Shown here one piece after another: positions 9,820-19,095 of a stretch of DNA of 64,000 bases (positions within the stretch are counted from its first letter, which is position 1; each line of letters starts with the position of its first letter). Both the position numbers and the translations under genes were made by a program. The notes beneath the pieces are model-generated. The model was not told the origin of the DNA, made no database searches, and worked only from the letters and a program-made list of their open reading frames with translations. This DNA is from Flavobacteriaceae bacterium. GTDB lineage: Bacteria > Bacteroidota > Bacteroidia > Flavobacteriales > Flavobacteriaceae. The stretch covers positions 1 through 64,000 of the forward strand of contig JAKISG010000003.1 in assembly GCA_021648755.1 (NCBI GenBank). The letters are read 5' to 3'.

Positions 9820-10236
9820 TTAATGAGGCAATTTACCCTTTACTACATGGTATAAAAACGCACCAAGCATTGCGCCAAATAAAACGATTAAAATTGCCAC
9901 GATGCCTTGCCCAGCTAAAACGTACATTGGTCCTGGACATGCTCCTGCTAAAGCCCAACCTAACCCAAAAATAATACCACCTAAAATATTTCGGTATTTT
10001 CCACTGCTTTTTGACTTAAATGCTATATTATCGCCTTGTATCGTTTTTAAATTAGTTTTTTTAATAACTTGTATTACAATAATACCTATGACAACTGCAG
10101 AGCCAATAATACCATACATATGAAAAGATTGAAATTTAAACATTTCAAAAATACGATACCATGAAATTGCTTCCGATTTTGACAATACAATTCCGAAAAA
10201 TATACCAACAAGAAAAAACTTTAATAACTTTATCAT
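9820..10236 (-). CDS. DUF6691 / YeeE-YedE family membrane protein (second half of split sulfur transporter)
   Basis: 138 aa with four or five predicted membrane helices. The YeeE/YedE hallmark is GLGWALAGACPGP, with Cys100. In single-chain YeeE/TsuA thiosulfate importers, conserved membrane cysteines pass the substrate along; here those cysteines are divided between this protein and the one encoded 2 nt upstream, so the two are best read as halves of one transporter. Role inferred: import of thiosulfate or another sulfur-containing ion across the inner membrane. Translation is probably coupled to the preceding gene. Confidence 0.88.
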   Translation of the reverse strand: MIKLLKFFLVGIFFGIVLSKSEAISWYRIFEMFKFQSFHMYGIIGSAVVIGIIVIQVIKKTNLKTIQGDNIAFKSKSSGKYRNILGGIIFGLGWALAGACPGPMYVLAGQGIVAILIVLFGAMLGAFLYHVVKGKLPH

Positions 10237-10238
10237 AA

Positions 10239-10799
10239 TTAACTAAATATTAAGGGTAAAATAAACCAAGTCATAACTAAACCGCCAATAAAAAAACCTA
10301 TAACCGAAATTAAGGAAGGTAATTCTAACATACTTAAACCTACAATTGCGTGTCCAGAAGTACAACCACCAGCGTATCTTGAGCCAAAACCAACTAAAAT
10401 TCCAGCAATTAATAAAACGGAAGTGCCTTTTACTGTAAGTAAAGTTTCAAGGCTAAATATTTCTTGTGGTAAATACGTTTTTCCTGCATTTTGAAACCCC
10501 AATTCATTTAAATCTGCAATCGTTTGGGTGCTAATTGCAATGGTCTTATTGGGTGTTAAATAATTCATCGCAATAAAACCACCTAACACTAAGCCTAACA
10601 TAAAAACGAGATTCCATGCGTTTTTTCTCCAATCAAATTTAAAATAATCTACAAATCTTCCTGCACCACTAATGGCACACATGCTTTCTAAACTTGAAGA
10701 AATACCTAAATGTTTACCTAAATAAAACATTAAAAACATAGTAAAGGCAATTAATGGTCCTGAAACGTACCAAGCCCAAGGTTGTAAAAAAAATTCCAT
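10239..10799 (-). CDS. YeeE/YedE family sulfur-compound transporter (first half of split transporter)
   Basis: 186 aa membrane protein. The signature GSRYAGGCTSGHA carries Cys146; a second Cys in the MCAISGAG region (Cys41) is also family-like. It forms an operon with the DUF6691 gene (2-nt gap). Its promoter has a perfect TAnnTTTG box and a CRP-like dyad (see 10825-10868), shared in layout with the persulfide dioxygenase and SulP genes 19-20 kb away. The family is known for thiosulfate uptake in E. coli and Spirochaeta; the substrate here is inferred. Confidence 0.9.
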   Translation of the reverse strand: MEFFLQPWAWYVSGPLIAFTMFLMFYLGKHLGISSSLESMCAISGAGRFVDYFKFDWRKNAWNLVFMLGLVLGGFIAMNYLTPNKTIAISTQTIADLNELGFQNAGKTYLPQEIFSLETLLTVKGTSVLLIAGILVGFGSRYAGGCTSGHAIVGLSMLELPSLISVIGFFIGGLVMTWFILPLIFS

Positions 10800-10824
10800 A
10801 AGTTTAATTTTATGTTTGTAACGC

Positions 10825-10868
10825 CAAATTTATGAAATTAATTATGGAAGTTTGTATCAATTGTCACA
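10825..10868 (-). promoter_or_regulatory. Promoter of the YeeE operon with CRP/FNR-like box
   Basis: On the minus strand the -7 box TAAATTTG (10832-10825) lies 25 nt before the start codon. Upstream, separated by exactly 20 nt, is a dyad at 10853-10868 (plus strand TGTAT-CAATTG-TCACA), which fits the CRP-type pattern TGTGA-N6-TCACA with two mismatches in one half. The dyad centre falls near -40 relative to the expected transcription start, a class II activator position. The same layout recurs at 29443-29486 and 31267-31310. Confidence 0.55.
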
Positions 10869-10934
10869 GTTTAAATTTTTAGGAATATAAGTTCTTTTTT
10901 AATATAAAAAAATATTAAGTAGAGGTATCAATTT

Positions 10935-11909
10935 TTAAAAGTTTGAAGTCTGAAAAGTCTGTAAATTACCAGCAGTATCATTATAAATCAAAAAGGCTTT
11001 TAATTCTTGATGTTTTTTTAAAAAAAGTTTACTTTTTTCTAGCCCCAAAGCCATTAAAGTGGTTGCATAAGCATCTACATCTGCACAATCTAAATTTGCA
11101 ATTACTGAGGCACTTAGTAAGTTACTTTTACTAGGGTACCCTGTTTTTGTATTTAAAATATGCGCATAACGACTTCCGTTTTTAGCTATTTTAAAATGTC
11201 TATATGTACCCGAAGTTGCCATAGATTCATTGTGTAATGTGATTATTTTTTGACTAGAGCGAGAACCATCAAAATTTGGACTCTCTATTTGAATTTTCCA
11301 ATCTAAATTTTTAGGATTCTTTCCTCTGACTCTTAATTCACCTCCTAGTTCAATCATATAATTTGTAATATTTTTTTTTTCAAAGAAACGACCAATGATA
11401 TCAATTCCATATCCTTTAGCAATAGCATTAAAATCGAGATATATATTTTCATTTTCTTTAATTACTTTATTATTGGTGATTTTAACTTTTTCAAAACCAA
11501 CTTGCTGTATTAATTTTTTAATAGTGCTTGAATCTAATTTTTTTAATTTTTTTTCTGGACCAAAATCCCAGGCATTCACTAAAACACCAATTGTTGGATC
11601 AAAAACACCATTAGTTTCTTTAAAAATTCGTTTAGACTTATTAAAAACCTCTTTAAACTTTTTATCAACAATAATTGTAGTATTTCCTTGATTGATTTTA
11701 GAAATATCGGAAGTGTTTATATATGTAGAAAGTGATTTGTTTACAGTACTTACTAAACTATCAATTGCAAGGTGCCAATTTATTTTAGAATTATTTTTTA
11801 ATTTAATGTGGTAGGTTGTACCAAACGCATTTCCTACTATAGTTTTATATGCACTGTTTTTACAAGAATAGAAAATAATTAGAATAAATACTAAAATTAA
11901 TTTTTTCAT
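10935..11909 (-). CDS. apbE: FAD:protein FMN transferase, ApbE family lipoprotein
   Basis: Covalently attaches FMN to Thr or Ser of target flavoproteins such as NqrB/NqrC and RnfG. The start is set at the Met followed by KKLILVF, because this gives a standard lipoprotein signal with lipobox IFYSC (Cys16); a Met 14 codons upstream (11951) would only add an unlikely leader. The mature part carries ApbE landmarks: NAFGTTYHI near the N-terminus, DFNAIAKGYGID in the middle, GGELRVRGKNP, and the metal/FAD region HILNTKTGYP. 324 aa, normal length. The upstream neighbour is tig and no Nqr gene is in the window. It acts in the periplasm, anchored to a membrane. Confidence 0.92.
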   Translation of the reverse strand: MKKLILVFILIIFYSCKNSAYKTIVGNAFGTTYHIKLKNNSKINWHLAIDSLVSTVNKSLSTYINTSDISKINQGNTTIIVDKKFKEVFNKSKRIFKETNGVFDPTIGVLVNAWDFGPEKKLKKLDSSTIKKLIQQVGFEKVKITNNKVIKENENIYLDFNAIAKGYGIDIIGRFFEKKNITNYMIELGGELRVRGKNPKNLDWKIQIESPNFDGSRSSQKIITLHNESMATSGTYRHFKIAKNGSRYAHILNTKTGYPSKSNLLSASVIANLDCADVDAYATTLMALGLEKSKLFLKKHQELKAFLIYNDTAGNLQTFQTSNF

Positions 11910-11978
11910 TAAGTTTCTTGTTAACAGCACAAAAATATTAAATGATGTCAAAGCGTTTGATACTTTAAATTTCTTTTT

Positions 11979-13295
11979 TTACTTATAAATTTCTTTTGTA
12001 AATTTACTAAACGTAATTTTCTTTTCTTTTAATTTTACATTTTTTTTGTAAAAAGTCAATAGTTTAGAACTTACTAATTGGTCTTGTAATCTTTTCACTT
12101 CCTCTTTGTTAGACAATACTCTATTTACAATATCATTTAACTCTTCTTCTGAAGGGTTTTCGTTGCCATATTGTGCCATTTGTCCTTTAATAAAGGTTTT
12201 TGTATAATTATTTAGTTCTTCAAAAGTAATTTGTAAGTTATTATCTTTAGAGATTTTACCTTCAATTAATTGGTAGCGTAAACCTTTTTCTGCTTGTTCA
12301 TACTGTTCTTTAGCTTGTTCTGGTGTTATTGGGTTTTCGCTAGTTGTAGCCATCCATTTTTGTAAAAACACTGCTGGTAAATCGAATTTCGTATTTTCGA
12401 TTAAACTTTCGGTGACATCGTTCAATAACTGTTGATCTGCTTGTTTCTCAAATTGTTTTTCTGCATCTTCGTTTAATTTAGCAATCATATCTTTTTTAGA
12501 CTTTACCTCATCTTTACCAAATATTTTATCGAATAAATCTTGATTTAATGCAGCCAATTCAGTCTCAGTAATTTCACCTATTGTAAAAGTAATTTCAATA
12601 TCTAAATCTTGAATATCAGGAGAAATACCTAAAATATTTTGTGTAAAATAATTATCGGTAAATAAACCTTTTGTTTTTAAAGTAACAACATCACCAACTT
12701 TTTTACCTAATAATTCTTTTTGTTGTTTTTTGCCTTCTATTTTTTCGAATTTAAAAGTAGCTTTTTTATCTATTCCTTTTTCTTCATTTACAAAGATACC
12801 TGTAATATTTGCAGTTTTTATCACAGCATCTATCATTTTCATTTTTCCGTAACGTTCTTGAATATTGATTACTTGCTTTTCTAATGTTTTTTTATCGGCA
12901 GTAATTTTATAATATGTAATCGCTTTCTTTTTAAGGTCTATTTCAAATTTTGGCGCTAAACCTAATTCAAATTCAAATGTAAAATCGGTATTGTCCCAAG
13001 AAAAATTATCTTGGTGTTTTGGTAACGGATTTCCTAAAACATCTAATTTTTCATCGGTTAGGTATTTATTTAACGTATCTTGTAATAGTTTATTGATTTC
13101 ATCTGCCATTACTGATTTGCTATATTGTTTTTTAATCATTCCCATAGGTACTTGTCCTTTTCTAAAACCTGGAATGTTTGCTTTTTTACGGTAACCTTGT
13201 AAAATAGAATCTATTTTTTCTCTATAATCTTTTTCTGTGATATCTATTTTAATAATAGCGTTTAATTTGTCAATGTTTTCTTTTGTAATATTCAT
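11979..13295 (-). CDS. tig: Trigger factor, ribosome-associated chaperone
   Basis: 438 aa. The N-terminal ribosome-binding domain carries the signature GFRKGQVPMGMIKKQY (equivalent to the GFRxGxxP motif). The middle domain corresponds to the FKBP-like PPIase but is divergent, as is usual in Bacteroidota, and the C-terminal arm domain (about 260-438) is helical and charged. It binds nascent chains at the tunnel exit. It is divergent from the esterase gene at 13407. A promoter fits at 13332-13364. In many bacteria tig precedes clpP; here apbE follows instead. Confidence 0.93.
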   Translation of the reverse strand: MNITKENIDKLNAIIKIDITEKDYREKIDSILQGYRKKANIPGFRKGQVPMGMIKKQYSKSVMADEINKLLQDTLNKYLTDEKLDVLGNPLPKHQDNFSWDNTDFTFEFELGLAPKFEIDLKKKAITYYKITADKKTLEKQVINIQERYGKMKMIDAVIKTANITGIFVNEEKGIDKKATFKFEKIEGKKQQKELLGKKVGDVVTLKTKGLFTDNYFTQNILGISPDIQDLDIEITFTIGEITETELAALNQDLFDKIFGKDEVKSKKDMIAKLNEDAEKQFEKQADQQLLNDVTESLIENTKFDLPAVFLQKWMATTSENPITPEQAKEQYEQAEKGLRYQLIEGKISKDNNLQITFEELNNYTKTFIKGQMAQYGNENPSEEELNDIVNRVLSNKEEVKRLQDQLVSSKLLTFYKKNVKLKEKKITFSKFTKEIYK

Positions 13296-13331
13296 TTTGT
13301 GTTTTTTATCTCAAAAATTTTTGAATGACTG

Positions 13332-13364
13332 CAAAATTAGTTATTTTTGTTAATTATACGACAA
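13332..13364 (-). promoter_or_regulatory. Predicted promoter of tig
   Basis: Minus-strand -7 box TAATTTTG (13339-13332) with TTG (13364-13362) 22 nt upstream, matching the Bacteroidota layout TTG-N19-23-TAnnTTTG. The expected start gives a leader of about 30 nt. Confidence 0.5.
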
Positions 13365-13406
13365 TAAAATTAGTTATTTTCATTTTATAATAAATTTTCT
13401 AAAATT

Positions 13407-14273
13407 ATGAAGTACTTTAAAACCATTTACTTAGGTTTGTTTTTGACAATTAGTTTATTGTCCTGTAAAAGTGATGATACTAATAATGAAACTCAAAATT
13501 TAGATGCAAGTCTAATTTACCAAAATTTAGATGTTTCTTACGGTGAAAACAGCGATCAAAAGTTTGATCTTTATTTACCAGCTAACAGAACATTAAATAC
13601 AAAGTACCTTATTTTAGTTCATGGCGGTGGCTGGACTTCTGGAGACAAAGAAGACTTGAATGATCTTGTTAATGTAATACAACAAGACTTCCCAAATTTA
13701 GGTATTGTAAACATCAATTACAGATTGGCTGATGATGATAACCCTGCATTCCCAATGCAATTAAATGATATTACGTTAATTATTAATCAACTAAAAGAAA
13801 ATCAATCATTTTATACAATTTCTGATGAATTCGGATTTTTAGGTATAAGTGCAGGCGCTCATTTAAGTATGCTTTGGAGTTATGCTTTTGATAGTGAAAG
13901 AAAAACAAGAATGACTTGTAGTATTGTTGGACCTACTAATTTTACTGATCCTTCTTATTTAGATAGTGCTTTTAATTTGGTATTTGAAGAATACCTATCT
14001 GTTTTTCCTAACCAAACTACTGCATACTTAGAAAGTGTAAGCCCTTTTCATCAAGCCACGCCTTTTGCGCCACCAACTATTTTGTTTTATGGCGGTCAAG
14101 ATCTTTTAATACCAACTTCGCAAGGTATTGAAATGAGTGCTAAATTAGTTACTCTTGGTGTTAATCATGAGTTTATTTTATACAGAAAAGAAGGTCATGG
14201 TTGGGTTGGGGCTAGCGCTATAGATACGAGATTAAAACTTAACGCTTTTATAGAAGAGTATTTGGTAAATTAA
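13407..14273 (+). CDS. Alpha/beta hydrolase lipoprotein (esterase, BD-FAE-like)
   Basis: 288 aa. The lipoprotein signal ends in LLSC (Cys20), followed by a short polar linker. The hydrolase fold shows the oxyanion HGGGW motif (72-76), nucleophile Ser148 in GISAGAH, Asp232 in YGGQDLLIP and His264 in EGHGW, so the triad is complete. HGGGW and GxSAGxH are shared by the hormone-sensitive lipase and feruloyl/acetyl-esterase groups. The substrate is unknown; deacylation of carbohydrate or xenobiotic esters at the cell surface or in the periplasm is a reasonable guess. It stands alone between tig and prmA. Confidence 0.85.
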   Translation: MKYFKTIYLGLFLTISLLSCKSDDTNNETQNLDASLIYQNLDVSYGENSDQKFDLYLPANRTLNTKYLILVHGGGWTSGDKEDLNDLVNVIQQDFPNLGIVNINYRLADDDNPAFPMQLNDITLIINQLKENQSFYTISDEFGFLGISAGAHLSMLWSYAFDSERKTRMTCSIVGPTNFTDPSYLDSAFNLVFEEYLSVFPNQTTAYLESVSPFHQATPFAPPTILFYGGQDLLIPTSQGIEMSAKLVTLGVNHEFILYRKEGHGWVGASAIDTRLKLNAFIEEYLVN

Positions 14274-14365
14274 CGTTTGATACTACATCTCTCTTTTTTA
14301 TCTTTTGATATTTTTTTTGTAAAAACTTATATTCAATTACGTTTAGTTGTAAACTAAAAACTACT

Positions 14366-15229
14366 ATGCAAAGTACCTATATTTCCTACACTTTTATCAT
14401 AACACCAAAAGATCCAGCAGCCGAAATTCTAATTGCCGAATTAGGTTATGTAGGCTTTGAAAGTTTTGTAGAAACCGAGGAAGGTGTTATTGCATACATA
14501 CAAAAAGAAGAACACAGTAATGCTATTTTAGAGAATATATTTATATTAAAAAATGACGCGTTTAAAATAGTATATAAAAAAGAAGAGATAGCACCAATAA
14601 ATTGGAATGAAGAATGGGAGAAAAATTTTAATTCAATACAAATAGAAAATACGGTTAGTATTCGAGCACCTTTTCATAAAAAATCAAATCTAAAATACGA
14701 CATAATTATCGAACCAAAAATGAGTTTTGGCACAGGTCATCATCAAACTACACATATGATGGTTAAACATTTATTAGATATAGATTTAAAAGGTAAAATA
14801 GTTTTAGATATGGGTTGTGGTACAGGAGTATTAGCCATTTTATCTGAAATATTAGGAGCAAAAAAAATAGATGCAATAGATATTGATAACTGGTGTTATT
14901 TAAACTCAATCGAAAATACAGCACGCAATAATTGTAAGAAAATCAAAATTTTTAAAGGAGATGCCTCTTTATTAATAAATAAAAAATATGATGTAATTAT
15001 TGCAAATATCAATCGTAATATTTTATTGCACGATATACAAATCTATTGCAATATCTTAGAGGAAAATGGCGTATTGTTATTAAGTGGTTTTTACCAAGAA
15101 GATATTTCAATAATAGATATAGAAACTTCAAAATATGGATTAAAATTACAAACCATAGAAGAAATGAAAAATTGGGTTGCCTTACGATATATAAATAGTA
15201 ATCAATTTGATAATTTTGAAATGTTTTAA
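14366..15229 (+). CDS. prmA: Ribosomal protein L11 methyltransferase
   Basis: Trimethylates lysines of ribosomal protein L11 using S-adenosylmethionine. The N-terminal substrate-recognition domain (1-70) is followed by the linker IEPKMSFGTGHHQTT, which is diagnostic of PrmA, the SAM motif DMGCGTGVLAIL, and IANINRNIL in place of the NPPY-type motif. 287 aa, typical for Bacteroidota. It is followed by the convergent receptor gene at 15243. Confidence 0.95.
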   Translation: MQSTYISYTFIITPKDPAAEILIAELGYVGFESFVETEEGVIAYIQKEEHSNAILENIFILKNDAFKIVYKKEEIAPINWNEEWEKNFNSIQIENTVSIRAPFHKKSNLKYDIIIEPKMSFGTGHHQTTHMMVKHLLDIDLKGKIVLDMGCGTGVLAILSEILGAKKIDAIDIDNWCYLNSIENTARNNCKKIKIFKGDASLLINKKYDVIIANINRNILLHDIQIYCNILEENGVLLLSGFYQEDISIIDIETSKYGLKLQTIEEMKNWVALRYINSNQFDNFEMF

Positions 15230-15242
15230 TCTCGCCAAACTA

Positions 15243-17651
15243 TTAATTGAATTGAGGCTCTAACCTTTTTTCTTCTTTAGTAGTTTTTTTGTTGTTTTGT
15301 CCTTTTAGTTTATTGTTTCCAAAATTATATCTAAAACCTATTTTAATAAGGTTAGTGTCGTGATCTGAAAAATAACGAATATCTTGATTTTTATATTTTG
15401 TTACCATTACTCCTTTTGCTGTATCAAAAATATCATCGATACCAAAAGTCAAAACGGCTTTATTTTTAAACAATTGTTTTTGTAAAGTAAAATCTGTTTT
15501 TAAAAATCGACTAATTTCTGAGGATCCATTTATATTATCTGATGAAACATATTGATAAATTAAACTTGCTTTTAAACTTTTATCTTTTAAAAGGGTCAAA
15601 TTATTTACCAATTTTATATTATAGCTAAATTTAGTTTTATTAATTAACTCGTTATCTGATTCTATTGCTACAAAATCATAATCTCTATTTACTAAAAAAA
15701 GTTGTGTAAATAAAGACCATCTTTTAGTTATATTATTTGTTGTATTAATAAGTAAACCTATACTTTGGTAATTATTTAAATTAACATTGGTATATTTTAC
15801 AATGTTAGTATCATTTTCTTGAAATGAAATTTCTGTTACTTTATCTTCTCTATTACTAAAAAATAAATTAAAAATATATTTTCTTTTTAAAACATAGGTA
15901 AAATCAATTATATGTTGAATTGATGGTCTTAGGTTTGGGTTACCTACATTTGCTGCAAAATCTGAGAAAAAGAATAAAAATGGATTTAATTCGCTATATT
16001 TTGGTCTATTGATATTTTTTTTATAACTCAATACAAAATCATGCTTGTTATTAGGATAGTAATTTAATACGATATTAGGAAATAGTTTAAAATAATCAAC
16101 GTCGTTAATAATTGTATTATCAAAAGTTATTGAATTTCCTTTTAAATTTGTAAGTTCTCCTCTTAACCCAAATTGATAGTAAAAGGTTTCTAACTCGTTT
16201 TCATATTTTGCATAAGCAGCATAATTTATCTCATCGTATAAAAACATATTGCTTTTTTCTATATTTAAAATTGAAAAATCAAATTGTTTAAAATCGTTTT
16301 CAGAATCTATTACAGCTATTTTTACACCTGTTTCAAATTTTGCAGTATTTTTTATGGGTAAAGTATAATCTACCTGTCCTGCATAAATATTAATTTCTTG
16401 CTCTGCTTGAATTCTAAATGTATTAGCTCTTATAAATGTATTGCCTGGTAAGAAATAATCGGTATTTACATTTTGCTCTTGTTTATTATCATAAAGACTA
16501 TAATTAAATGTGGTGGTTATTTTCTCGCCTTCTTTTTTTAATTTATGTGAAAAATCTAATGCATATGATAAAAACTGATTATCCCTAATTGATTTATTAT
16601 TAGAAAAATATGTAGATTCTATATTATTTTGAGTATCAAAAACTATACCATCTGTTTTAATATTATTTTCTTCGTTGATTAAAAAATTATGTAAGGTACT
16701 CAAAGATACTGTGCTTTTTTTGCTTAAATTATAATCTATATTAAACAATACATTGTGGTTTTGATTCTCTTTACTATTATCAGTTGCAGCATACCAATTT
16801 GAAATTATATTGTTATTGGTGTCAAAAAAATTAATAGATTCAGATTCTTCTATGATATTTTTATTAGAAGTAAATGAGTAATTAGAAGTGATGCTGATGT
16901 TCTTATTTTTATAAAAATGACTTGTGCCTAAATTGTATCTATCTAATTTGCCAAAAGTATAGTTTGCATTTACGCTTCCTTTATAACTATCTTTAAAAAT
17001 TTCTTTTAAAACGATATTAATAATTGCATTATTGTCTGCATCATATTTTGCAGATGGGTTTGCAATGACTTCAATTGATTTGATGGTATTTCCGCTGAGG
17101 TTTTCTAAAAAAGATTTTAACTCTTCTGCTGGTAATTGTATTTTTTTATTATCTATATAAACTGTAGCTACATTATTTTTGACTAATAATTTATCCTTAT
17201 TTATAAAAACACTAGGTGTGTTATTTAATATTTTCCAAGAATCTTGATCTGATAGAACAGTATTTTTAATCGTAAAAATAAGTTTACCTGCTTTTTGAAT
17301 TATGGTGGGTTTTTGTACTGTAATTTCAACTTGTTCTAATGCTTTTGTATCTTCTTCTAGAGTTATTGAATTAATGTTAATATCTTGATTTACAACAATT
17401 TGTTTTGTGTAATTTTTGTAGCCTAGATAAAAAACAGTTATTGTATAGTTTCCTTTTGGTATTTCACTAAAACTAAAAAAACCTTCTTCGTTAGAAGTAG
17501 TTCCTTTTTTGATTTTTGTTTCATTAGATTGCAAGGCAATATTAGCGAAAATAATAGGACTATTATCTTTAGTTATTATCTTTCCATTTATACTATTTGT
17601 TTGGCTAAAACCTACGTAGGTAAATAGCAATAGTAAAATTACTTTTTTCAT
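15243..17651 (-). CDS. TonB-dependent-receptor-like outer membrane beta-barrel protein
   Basis: 802 aa. A signal peptide (MKKVILLLLFTYVGFSQ) is followed by a carboxypeptidase-regulatory-like beta-sandwich (about 20-100; NGKIITKDNSPI, GYKNYTKQI), then a plug-like region (about 115-215; VEVIANPSAKYDADNNAIIN) and a long 22-strand-type barrel rich in alternating aromatic strands, ending in IGFRYNFGN and a short charged tail. This architecture is the outer membrane beta-barrel family (OMP_b-brl_3) common in flavobacteria. No SusD partner, regulator or TonB gene is adjacent, so the ligand cannot be inferred. Confidence 0.85.
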   Translation of the reverse strand: MKKVILLLLFTYVGFSQTNSINGKIITKDNSPIIFANIALQSNETKIKKGTTSNEEGFFSFSEIPKGNYTITVFYLGYKNYTKQIVVNQDININSITLEEDTKALEQVEITVQKPTIIQKAGKLIFTIKNTVLSDQDSWKILNNTPSVFINKDKLLVKNNVATVYIDNKKIQLPAEELKSFLENLSGNTIKSIEVIANPSAKYDADNNAIINIVLKEIFKDSYKGSVNANYTFGKLDRYNLGTSHFYKNKNISITSNYSFTSNKNIIEESESINFFDTNNNIISNWYAATDNSKENQNHNVLFNIDYNLSKKSTVSLSTLHNFLINEENNIKTDGIVFDTQNNIESTYFSNNKSIRDNQFLSYALDFSHKLKKEGEKITTTFNYSLYDNKQEQNVNTDYFLPGNTFIRANTFRIQAEQEINIYAGQVDYTLPIKNTAKFETGVKIAVIDSENDFKQFDFSILNIEKSNMFLYDEINYAAYAKYENELETFYYQFGLRGELTNLKGNSITFDNTIINDVDYFKLFPNIVLNYYPNNKHDFVLSYKKNINRPKYSELNPFLFFFSDFAANVGNPNLRPSIQHIIDFTYVLKRKYIFNLFFSNREDKVTEISFQENDTNIVKYTNVNLNNYQSIGLLINTTNNITKRWSLFTQLFLVNRDYDFVAIESDNELINKTKFSYNIKLVNNLTLLKDKSLKASLIYQYVSSDNINGSSEISRFLKTDFTLQKQLFKNKAVLTFGIDDIFDTAKGVMVTKYKNQDIRYFSDHDTNLIKIGFRYNFGNNKLKGQNNKKTTKEEKRLEPQFN

Positions 17652-17757
17652 ACAAATGTTTATTTAACTGTATTGTATAAAATACACTGAAGGGGATACA
17701 ATGTAGATAAACAAATTTGTAGCGCGAATTTAATATAATTTATGGTATAAAAAAAAT

Positions 17758-18969
17758 CTAAATGAGTTCATCATATTCTTGATATAAGTAATCGTGGTAT
17801 GGGAATCTTGTTTTATGAATTTTCTTTACTGCTTGGTATGTTTTAGTCTTAAATTCTTCGATATTTTCTTTATTTATTGCGGATATAAAAATAGTAAAAT
17901 TTTCATCAAATTTATTCATCCAACTCTTTTTTAATTCTTTTAAAGTAAAATGAACTTCTGTTTTCTCTGTTTCTAAATCGTCTTTAGCTATAATTTTATG
18001 CGTATAAGCATCTATTTTATTAAAAATCATTAGTGTTGGTTTATTTATACATTTAATTTCGGTTAGAATAGTATTGACTGATGTTATATGATCTTCAAAA
18101 TTTTTATGTGAAATATCTACAACATGTAATAATAAGTCTGCTTCTCGAACCTCATCTAAAGTAGATTTAAATGATTCTACTAATTGTGTAGGTAGTTTTC
18201 TAATAAAACCAACGGTATCTGTCAATAAAAACGGAATGTTTTTAACCACTACCTTTCTAACTGTTGTGTCTAAAGTTGCAAATAATTTATTTTCTGCAAA
18301 AACAGCACTTTTACTAACTACATTCATTAATGTAGATTTGCCAACATTAGTATAACCTACAAGTGCAACTCGTACCATTTTACCTCTATTCTTACGCTGT
18401 ATAGCCATTTGCTTATCAATAGTAGCTAATTTTTTGCGTAATAAAGTTATTTTTTCTCTAATGATACGTCTATCTGTTTCGATTTCAGTTTCTCCAGGCC
18501 CACGCATACCAATACCGCCTTTTTGTTTGTCTAAATGCGTCCATAATCTAGTTAATCTTGGTAATAGATATTGGCATTGTGCTAATTCTACTTGTGTTTT
18601 AGCATAAGAGGTTTGTGCTCTTTGGGCAAAAATATCTAATATTAAGTTGGTTCTGTCTAATACTTTACAGTCTAAAACTTTTTCTATATTTCTTAATTGT
18701 GAAGGGCTTAGCTCGTCATCAAAAATTACGGTACTAATTTGATGTGTTATAATATAATTTTCAATTTCTTCTAATTTACCTGTACCAATATATGTTTTTG
18801 TATTTGGCAAAGTCATTTTTTGAGTAAATCGTTTTATAACAACTCCGCCAGAGGTTAATGCTAAAAATGCTAGTTCATCTAGATATTCATTAGCCTTTTC
18901 TTCATTTTGATGTTGGGTTATAACACCAACTAAAATTACTTTTTCTAAACTATTTTCGCTTTCAATCAT
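17758..18969 (-). CDS. hflX: GTPase HflX
   Basis: Ribosome-associated GTPase that splits stalled or hibernating 70S ribosomes under stress. 403 aa. The N-terminal HflX domain (about 1-190) includes the glycine-rich GGIGMRGPGETEIETD. The G domain has GYTNVGKST (G1), DTVGFIRKLP (G3) and NKID (G4). It lies between the outer-membrane receptor gene and dxs on the same strand, with more than 100 nt on both sides. The putative promoter ends only 4 nt from the ATG (18974-19006), which would make the leader almost absent. Confidence 0.95.
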   Translation of the reverse strand: MIESENSLEKVILVGVITQHQNEEKANEYLDELAFLALTSGGVVIKRFTQKMTLPNTKTYIGTGKLEEIENYIITHQISTVIFDDELSPSQLRNIEKVLDCKVLDRTNLILDIFAQRAQTSYAKTQVELAQCQYLLPRLTRLWTHLDKQKGGIGMRGPGETEIETDRRIIREKITLLRKKLATIDKQMAIQRKNRGKMVRVALVGYTNVGKSTLMNVVSKSAVFAENKLFATLDTTVRKVVVKNIPFLLTDTVGFIRKLPTQLVESFKSTLDEVREADLLLHVVDISHKNFEDHITSVNTILTEIKCINKPTLMIFNKIDAYTHKIIAKDDLETEKTEVHFTLKELKKSWMNKFDENFTIFISAINKENIEEFKTKTYQAVKKIHKTRFPYHDYLYQEYDELI

Positions 18970-18973
18970 AATA

Positions 18974-19006
18974 CAAAAGTAAAACCTTTCTGTTAATTTT
19001 AATCAA
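18974..19006 (-). promoter_or_regulatory. Predicted promoter of hflX, giving a near-leaderless mRNA
   Basis: Minus-strand -7 box TACTTTTG (18981-18974) with TTG (19006-19004) 22 nt upstream. The box ends 4 nt before the start codon, so transcription would begin at or next to the A of ATG. Confidence 0.45.
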
Positions 19007-19095
19007 ATCAAAAACGTTTTTGTTTTAATTTTTTTAAAATTGGATACTACTCACGAATCTAGTGGTTAATGTGTAAATGTTTCGTAACTATTTTT

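Noticed and set aside
9596..9823. 75-codon plus-strand frame in the gap between recA and the YeeE pair
   Set aside because: The composition is typical of translated A+T-rich noise, there is no -7 box in the right place and its end overlaps the DUF6691 gene. More likely the upstream region of recA.
11909..11951. Longer start of apbE at 11951
   Set aside because: It would add 14 residues before a textbook lipoprotein signal and hide the lipobox; the Met at 11909 is preferred. The same reasoning moved the starts of the DUF234 ATPase and of the large T9SS protein.
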